Positions 5,715 to 9,691 of a stretch of DNA of 9,691 nt are shown piece after piece. Under the pieces are notes generated by a model. The model had not been told where the DNA came from. It saw only the letters and a list, made by a program, of their open reading frames with translations, and searched no databases. Location of the stretch: NCBI GenBank assembly GCA_018056825.1, contig JAGPEW010000013.1:1-9691 (forward strand). The letters run 5' to 3'. The stretch's first letter is position 1; each line of letters starts with the position of its first letter. Source of the DNA: Candidatus Sordicultor aquaticus. Its GTDB lineage: Bacteria > Atribacterota > Atribacteria > Atribacterales > Caldatribacteriaceae. The position numbers and the translations under genes are program-made.

Positions 5715-6803
5715 CTAAAAGCTGAGGGGATAACAGCCATACTTTTTAACTGTTTCTAAAAAAGTAAAGAAATTCTCGAGAGGGGTATCTAACTGTACAT
5801 GATGAGTAGGAGAAATGATAAAACCACCTCCCGGAGCCATTACTTTTATCCTCTCCTTTGTTTCTCTCTCCACCTCTTCTTTAGTCCCAAAAGGAAGAGT
5901 ATATTGCTCATCAATAGTTCCCCAGAAAGAGAGTCTGTCTCCATAACGCTCTTTTAAAAAAGCCGGATCCATAGCTTGAGGTTGCACCGGATTGAGAACA
6001 TCTATTCCAATTTCTATTAGTTCGGGAATAATGGGATAAATGTTCCCATCACTATGATAGGCAATCTTTATTTGAGAATTGATACTTTTTAATTCCTGAC
6101 AGATGGTAGCCATTCGGGGTTTTAAGTATTTTCGCCACAACTCTGGAGATATCAACATTCCCTTCTGCGACCCTACATCGTCTCCCAACCAGATGCCGTC
6201 TACCCCCATTTTCACCAATCTTTTAGCTGCTTCTAAGTGAAAATGAAAGGGAATATCTAGAACATAATTAGCTTTTTCTTCATCCTCTATCATATCCATA
6301 AGTAACTGGCTCATCCCTCGCAAATACCAGGAAGCTTCAAAAATAGTACATACTGTAACTCCTAAGATGAAATACTCTTCACCATATTTTTCCATCACCC
6401 TTCCTAAAGGAGTGTAAAGCTCCTCTCGGTGAGGGTCAGGAGGAACATATTGATAGAGCCTATCACCAGCTAAAGGATGTTCAGCTATTTCAGTATAGTG
6501 GCCCCTCCCAAAAGGGGTCTCGTATTCTACCTGCCGCCATTTTATCCCCCAATCACAAGTGTATTCTTTCTCCTCTGAAGCATAGAAAGAATTACCTATT
6601 CCTACCGCATACTGGATTATATCCAGCCCCAGGATTTCTTCTAAATCGTGAACTTCTCCTCCATGAGGATTGGAAAACTGAGAGGGTAAACCAACATAAT
6701 CCCGCAGACGTTGGGCAAATTCAGGAGTAAAACTAGCAGTAACTGGTACTCGGTCTGGCTCGCGGTGCTCGAGAGCAATTTTAACTCTTTCCTTAGAGTC
6801 CAT
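5715..6803 (-). CDS. URO-D superfamily protein (MtaA/CmuA/HemE-like), function unknown
   Basis: A 362-residue protein with the URO-D TIM-barrel pattern shared by uroporphyrinogen decarboxylases and cobalamin-dependent methyltransferases. Recognisable parts are the opening MDSKERVKIALEHREPDRVPV, the central WLGDDVGSQKGMLISPELWR (205-224), AYHSDGNIYPIIPELIEIGIDVLNPVQP around 248-275, and a late GGGFIISPTHHVQ segment. In MtaA-type methyltransferases the zinc ligands include His and Cys in an HxC motif. Here the matching position reads H250-S-D252-G, so a zinc thiolate site is not evident. It is unlikely to be a true HemE because there are no haem genes nearby and it sits between sugar genes. The start chosen is ATG 6803, seven bases after GGGAG (6815-6811); the in-frame GTG at 6809 would sit one base from that site. 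Methyl transfer or removal on a carbohydrate-linked substrate is conceivable but unproven. Confidence 0.85.
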   Translation of the reverse strand: MDSKERVKIALEHREPDRVPVTASFTPEFAQRLRDYVGLPSQFSNPHGGEVHDLEEILGLDIIQYAVGIGNSFYASEEKEYTCDWGIKWRQVEYETPFGRGHYTEIAEHPLAGDRLYQYVPPDPHREELYTPLGRVMEKYGEEYFILGVTVCTIFEASWYLRGMSQLLMDMIEDEEKANYVLDIPFHFHLEAAKRLVKMGVDGIWLGDDVGSQKGMLISPELWRKYLKPRMATICQELKSINSQIKIAYHSDGNIYPIIPELIEIGIDVLNPVQPQAMDPAFLKERYGDRLSFWGTIDEQYTLPFGTKEEVERETKERIKVMAPGGGFIISPTHHVQLDTPLENFFTFLETVKKYGCYPLSF

Positions 6804-6815
6804 TGTCACTCTCCC

Positions 6816-6856
6816 TTTAATTCCTCCCCTACTTCTAAAGTAGGGGAGGAATTAAA
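6816..6856. repeat. Perfect 19-bp inverted repeat between epimerase and URO-D-like genes
   Basis: Bases 6816-6834 are exactly complementary to 6838-6856 around a CTA loop; the right arm reads AAGTAGGGGAGGAATTAAA. It begins 3 bases after the epimerase stop and ends just before the URO-D-like ribosome binding site, filling nearly the whole 55-base gap. On the minus strand the stem is followed by GGGAG rather than U residues, so it is not a standard intrinsic terminator. The stem itself contains AGGGGAGG paired to CCTCCCCT. Confidence 0.9.
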
Positions 6857-6858
6857 AC

Positions 6859-7995
6859 TTACTCTTCTACCAAAAACTTGTAAATAGTTAACGTAGAATA
6901 AACTTCACCCGGTCTTAAAACTGTAGAGGGAAAATCAGGATGGTTAGGAGAATCGGGATAGTGCTGAGTCTCCAGGCAAAAACCAGAATATTGTCCATAG
7001 AGTTTTCCCTCTTTCCCTCGAGTATTCACCCAATTTCCAGTGTAAAGCTGAACTCCAGGCTCAGTAGTATAAACTTCCATTACCCGGCCGGTAGTAGCTT
7101 CTTTAGCCCGAGCAGCTAAAGCCAGTTCTCCAGTCTGGTTATTGAGCACAAAGTTGTGGTCATAACCTTTAAAAGGATCGTCTCCTTCTTTACGAAGTAA
7201 TTGCTCAATCCGCTCTCCTATTTTATGAGGAGTAGTAAAATCAAGAGGAGTTCCTGCTACGGGAGCAATTCCTGTAGGAATAAGTGTATCATCGGCAGGA
7301 GTATAGTTATCAGCCACAATCATCAACTCGTGGTCCAAGATATTGCCTGAACCTTCTCCGGCAAGGTTGAAATAACTATGATTGGTTAAATTAACTACTG
7401 TAGGTTTATCGGTGGTAGCCAAATATTTTATTTTCAATTCGTTATCGTTGGTTAATGTAAAAGTAACGCTCACTTGCAGATTTCCGGGATATCCCTCTTC
7501 TCCATCATGGCTCAAATATTTAAACCGGACTGCTGGGCCTTCAGGAGTTTTCATAGGAATACCTTCAAATATCTGGTCCTTAAATCCTTTTAAGCCTCCG
7601 TGCAAATGGTTGGGACCATTATTCTGCGCCAGAGTATAAGTTTTCCCATCTATGGTGAATTGCCCACCGGCGATTCGGTTACCATACCGTCCTATTGTGG
7701 CACCAAAATAAGGATTGTAAGGGTCGGGCTTCTCATAATCGGACACGCTATCGAAACCTAATACTACATCATCTAAATTACCTTCTTTATCCGGGACATA
7801 AAGAGATACCACTGTAGCTCCATAATTAGTCAATTGCACCATAACTCCGTTATCATTCGTAAGAGTGTAAAGGTCTATTGGTGCTCCTTCTTTAGTAGTT
7901 CCCCAGAAAGATTTTTCTACTTCTCCAGCAAAAGCCAAGGCACTAACCCCCCACACCAGCAACAAAATCACTAATAAACTAACTACCTTCTTCAC
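6859..7995 (-). CDS. Secreted aldose 1-epimerase (galactose mutarotase family)
   Basis: A 378-residue GalM-type beta-sandwich enzyme that interconverts alpha and beta anomers of aldoses. Active-site residues match the family: H132 in NHLHGG, catalytic H206 in LTNHSYFNL, the GTPLDF segment before the C-terminal third, and catalytic E342 in CLETQHYPDSPNHPDFP. Residues 1-23/24 form a signal peptide (KK, a hydrophobic core, ALAFAG), so it should act in the periplasm, unlike cytoplasmic E. coli GalM. Exported members are known. The start is GTG 7995, with GGAGG at 8010-8006 and a rather long 10-base spacing. An ATG at 8004 is followed at once by TAG and cannot be the start. It is 72 bases downstream of the regulator gene, in a cluster with a sugar importer, suggesting it equilibrates the sugar before capture. 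A gene symbol is withheld because the sugar is unknown. Confidence 0.93.
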   Translation of the reverse strand: MKKVVSLLVILLLVWGVSALAFAGEVEKSFWGTTKEGAPIDLYTLTNDNGVMVQLTNYGATVVSLYVPDKEGNLDDVVLGFDSVSDYEKPDPYNPYFGATIGRYGNRIAGGQFTIDGKTYTLAQNNGPNHLHGGLKGFKDQIFEGIPMKTPEGPAVRFKYLSHDGEEGYPGNLQVSVTFTLTNDNELKIKYLATTDKPTVVNLTNHSYFNLAGEGSGNILDHELMIVADNYTPADDTLIPTGIAPVAGTPLDFTTPHKIGERIEQLLRKEGDDPFKGYDHNFVLNNQTGELALAARAKEATTGRVMEVYTTEPGVQLYTGNWVNTRGKEGKLYGQYSGFCLETQHYPDSPNHPDFPSTVLRPGEVYSTLTIYKFLVEE

Positions 7996-8011
7996 GGTCT
8001 ACATTCCTCCT

Positions 8012-8048
8012 TTAAAGTATTTTAACCTTAGAGAAACTTAAAAACCAA
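8012..8048 (-). promoter_or_regulatory. Possible promoter and AT-rich inverted repeat before the epimerase
   Basis: TTGGTT (8048-8043) and TAAAAT (8024-8019, five of six to the -10 consensus) are 18 bases apart. The -10 overlaps the inverted repeat TTAAA-ATAC-TTTAA (8025-8012), which could be an operator for the adjacent LacI-type regulator. The -35 is poor, and AT-rich sequence produces such matches by chance. Confidence 0.3.
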
Positions 8049-8067
8049 AATATAGAATTAGTTTCCC

Positions 8068-9216
8068 TTACCTCACCTCCTTATAATCAATAATAGAAGG
8101 TAAAAACTCCTCCCTTTGGTCTATCTCTGAGAACTGATAAGTTAGAGAAGCATGTCTTGTCACACACCGTTCAAAATTCAAAAAGTCTCCATCCAGATTT
8201 TCGGAAAAAACAGGAATAATGGGAAGAAAAATGTTTTTATCGGGAGGATTTTCTTCAAAGAGCAAAAACTTAGCCAAGAATACCAAGGTTAAATATCCTT
8301 GCAGATAAGGAGCTTGAAAAAGGCAGCAGTCAATAATTCCTTCTTTAATATAAGGAATCCACCCTTCTCCTAAATCGTTACCTATCACCACTAGCTCTTT
8401 TTTCCCCTTTTCTTTTAAAGCTTTACCCACTCCTATATTTCCAAAAGCAGTAGAAACAAAAATACCCAGCAAATCTTTCTCTTCGAGGAGTTTGTCTCTA
8501 GTAACCTCGTAAGATTCTTCATCATCTTTAGCCTCTACTACCTGAGAAACATCTAAAGGCATATCATTTTTGTGAACAAAATCGATTAACCCCTGCCATC
8601 GGCCCATATGAGAAGGAGCTCGTTTGTTACTAGTTAAAATACTAATTTTCCCCTCTTTGCCTTTCAAAAGACTAGCAAATATTTTTCCTGTTACTCTACC
8701 TGCTTGACTTGAGTTCTGTCCCACATAGAAAAGTCTTTTACTTAAAGGTGCATCTATGTTAAAAGTGGTTACTGCTACACCCTTAAGATATAAAGCGTTA
8801 ATAAAGTAATCTAACTGAGTAAAATCAGCAGGAACAAGAGCTAAACCATCTATATCTTCTTTTTGCATAATGTTTTCTAACAATTGGTTTTGTTGAGATA
8901 AGTTGTGGCCCATAGTGCGAAAAACTTTCAGATCTATATCAAAGTGCTGTAATAATTCTTGAGCATCTTGAACACCTTTTTCCACTCTTTCCCAAAAATA
9001 ATCATTTTCTGGGAAAATAACCGCTATTTTTTTAGGCTCTCCATTAAATAATTGGAGAGAAGACCAGCGAAAATATCCCATATCTTGAGCCTTTTTAACC
9101 ACTTTTTTCCGCAAATCAGGATTGACTCCCTTTTCACCGTTTAAGGCCCGACTCACGGTAGCCACTGAAACATTCAGCTCTTGAGCTATATCCTTAATCG
9201 TAATTTTTTTTCTCAC
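8068..9216 (-). CDS. LacI-family transcriptional regulator
   Basis: A 382-residue sugar-responsive DNA-binding protein. From the GTG at 9216, residues 4-25 form the LacI helix-turn-helix (KITIKDIAQELNVSVATVSRALN), followed by the linker helices ending near AQDMGYFRW. From about residue 60 there is a periplasmic-binding-protein-like effector domain (KKIAVIFPENDYFW, GVQDAQELL, then a late YLQGYLTLVFLAKFLLFE segment). The frame is open to ATG 9255, but a good promoter places transcription start near 9239, downstream of that ATG. GTG 9216 has AAAGG (9228-9224) at 7-base spacing and gives the family's usual N-terminus. It is the first gene of the sugar cluster, and by context its effector is probably the imported sugar or a derivative. 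The usual hinge-helix AxxL motif is replaced by SSLQL. Its last codons contain AAGGAGGTGAG. Confidence 0.92.
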   Translation of the reverse strand: MRKKITIKDIAQELNVSVATVSRALNGEKGVNPDLRKKVVKKAQDMGYFRWSSLQLFNGEPKKIAVIFPENDYFWERVEKGVQDAQELLQHFDIDLKVFRTMGHNLSQQNQLLENIMQKEDIDGLALVPADFTQLDYFINALYLKGVAVTTFNIDAPLSKRLFYVGQNSSQAGRVTGKIFASLLKGKEGKISILTSNKRAPSHMGRWQGLIDFVHKNDMPLDVSQVVEAKDDEESYEVTRDKLLEEKDLLGIFVSTAFGNIGVGKALKEKGKKELVVIGNDLGEGWIPYIKEGIIDCCLFQAPYLQGYLTLVFLAKFLLFEENPPDKNIFLPIIPVFSENLDGDFLNFERCVTRHASLTYQFSEIDQREEFLPSIIDYKEVR

Positions 9217-9245
9217 ATTATAGCCTTTAAGATAAATTTTTACTA

Positions 9246-9274
9246 AAGATATCATTATTTTTTAAACTTGTCAA
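9246..9274 (-). promoter_or_regulatory. Predicted sigma-70 promoter of the sugar cluster
   Basis: On the minus strand a perfect TTGACA (9274-9269) is followed after 17 bases by TATCTT (9251-9246, four of six). The expected start of transcription is near 9239, leaving a leader of about 23 bases before GTG 9216. The promoter overlaps the first codons of the longer regulator frame. Confidence 0.6.
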
Positions 9275-9535
9275 ATTTTTTAGGGTGTTTTTAAAAATGT
9301 TCTCTTTTGCAGAGTATTAGAAATTTATCTACCCCTACAAATCTTACCCCATTCTCTACAAATTCCTTTTTTGCCATCGGGAATACAGTTTGTGTCGGGC
9401 GTGCGATCCTAACTTTTAGCTCAGGGAATTTTATTTTTAGTATTCTCCAAAAATTTAAAAGTAGATCCTCGCCAAACACACATCAGGAAACCTATAAAAA
9501 ACGCTGTCTTATAGAGTCTTTCTTTTGGAATTACC
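9275..9535. other. Stretch without a convincing gene
   Basis: About 260 bases upstream of the sugar-cluster promoter. The sequence is AT-rich near 9275-9330, of mixed composition around 9331-9420, and contains short overlapping frames on both strands that lack ribosome binding sites. It includes TACCCCTACA (9330-9339), related to motifs in the intergenic hairpins elsewhere in the window. No RNA gene or terminator was recognised. Confidence 0.5.
9291..9479 (-). pseudogene. Doubtful 62-codon reading frame, possible gene or repeat remnant
   Basis: A short frame opening with GTG 9479 and closing with TAA, with no good ribosome binding site (upstream TTTCCTGATGTGT) and an in-frame stop two codons earlier. 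The product has a mixed hydrophobic and basic composition (LLLNFWRILKIKFPELKV, then GVRFVGVDKF) with no motif I recognise. Its lower part overlaps two copies of CTACAAAT on the plus strand (9335-9342 and 9356-9363, 21 bases apart). It could be a decayed fragment, part of a dispersed repeat, or chance. A competing plus-strand frame covers the same bases and looks no better. Confidence 0.2.
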
Positions 9536-9544
9536 AAGGAGATA

Positions 9545-9691
9545 ATGGTAAATTATCTTGAAGAACGTACCGAAAAGATGGCCTTTCATGTAGTATCTCT
9601 CGGCTTGCTTTCTGGAAATATAGGAAATATCCTTGTTATCCTCTTTATAACCCTAAGATGCAAAAGGAATTTTCTAATAGCCTCAAATGAT
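9545..9691 (+). CDS. Partial ORF at the window edge, possible membrane protein
   Basis: From ATG 9545 the plus strand stays open for 49 codons to the end of the window, so the gene would be truncated there. AAGGAG at 9536-9541 lies only three bases before this ATG, a short spacing. ATG 9578 within the same frame is an alternative without a clear site. The product starts with a charged segment (NYLEERTEK) followed by a hydrophobic stretch at residues about 13-35 (including GLLSGNIGNILVILFITL) and then basic residues, a pattern compatible with a membrane anchor. No family is recognised. It would be divergent from the LacI-type regulator, separated by about 330 bases. Confidence 0.4.
   Translation, partial: MVNYLEERTEKMAFHVVSLGLLSGNIGNILVILFITLRCKRNFLIASND

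Noticed and set aside
6816..6856. Intrinsic terminator between epimerase and URO-D-like genes
   Set aside because: No U-tract follows the stem in the direction of transcription. The genes beyond it share the cluster and a good ribosome binding site.
7382..7639. 85-codon plus-strand frame
   Set aside because: Antisense to the epimerase, whose active-site residues are encoded on the other strand.
7999..8004. ATG immediately followed by TAG after the GGAGG before the epimerase
   Set aside because: Only one base separates it from the ribosome binding site, too close for initiation. It is treated as chance.
9217..9222. TATAAT directly before the regulator's GTG as a -10 element
   Set aside because: The matching -35 position reads TAGTAA and the resulting transcript would begin inside the gene. 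The TTGACA/TATCTT pair upstream is better.
9307..9561. 84-codon plus-strand frame
   Set aside because: No ribosome binding site, composition rich in Ser/Asn/Thr/Phe, and mutually exclusive with the equally doubtful minus-strand frame. It also overlaps the better start at 9545.
1..9691. CRISPR array, insertion sequence, transposase, phage or defence genes
   Set aside because: No regularly spaced repeats, transposase motifs, target duplications or known defence domains were seen.

Overview
The window looks like a chromosomal segment of a low-GC bacterium with a cell envelope of the diderm type. The diderm inference rests on two exported proteins, a sugar-binding protein and an aldose epimerase. 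Both carry plain signal-peptidase I type leaders with no lipobox cysteine, whereas monoderm binding proteins are usually lipoproteins. Ribosome binding sites are strong (AGGAGG type). AT-rich coding, a GC-rich tRNA and a type A RNase P RNA would fit a thermophilic lineage such as Atribacterota or Thermotogota, but this taxonomic guess is weak.

Positions 51-2732 (+ strand) hold a compact housekeeping unit. A promoter is followed by a CAU-anticodon tRNA, a NIF3/YqfO-family metal protein, a coiled-coil C4 zinc-ribbon protein, a ribonuclease HI-type nuclease, and the RNase P RNA gene rnpB. Spacing is minimal. The tRNA 3' end lies 20 bases before the first start codon, two CDS pairs are 2 bases apart or overlapping, and rnpB begins over the stop codon of the nuclease gene.

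Positions 2727-9274 (- strand) hold a convergent sugar-uptake cluster. In transcription order it contains a LacI-family regulator with its own sigma-70-like promoter, a secreted aldose 1-epimerase, a URO-D-superfamily protein, a periplasmic sugar-binding protein, a single-domain ABC ATPase and a RbsC-type permease. The regulator probably senses the imported sugar, the epimerase interconverts anomers outside the cytoplasm, and the three transporter genes form a CUT2-like importer. The URO-D-like protein has no assignable substrate. Two large inverted repeats lie in the intergenic gaps of this cluster.

The two units collide inside rnpB. The complementary strands of helix P1 supply both the TAG stop of the nuclease gene (+) and the TAG stop of the permease gene (-), and no terminator is visible between them.

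Positions 9275-9691 are mostly without a convincing gene. They hold a doubtful 62-codon reading frame and, at the edge, the start of a possible membrane protein running off the window. I found no CRISPR array, insertion sequence or defence system. The most unusual things here are the rnpB packing and the intergenic hairpins.
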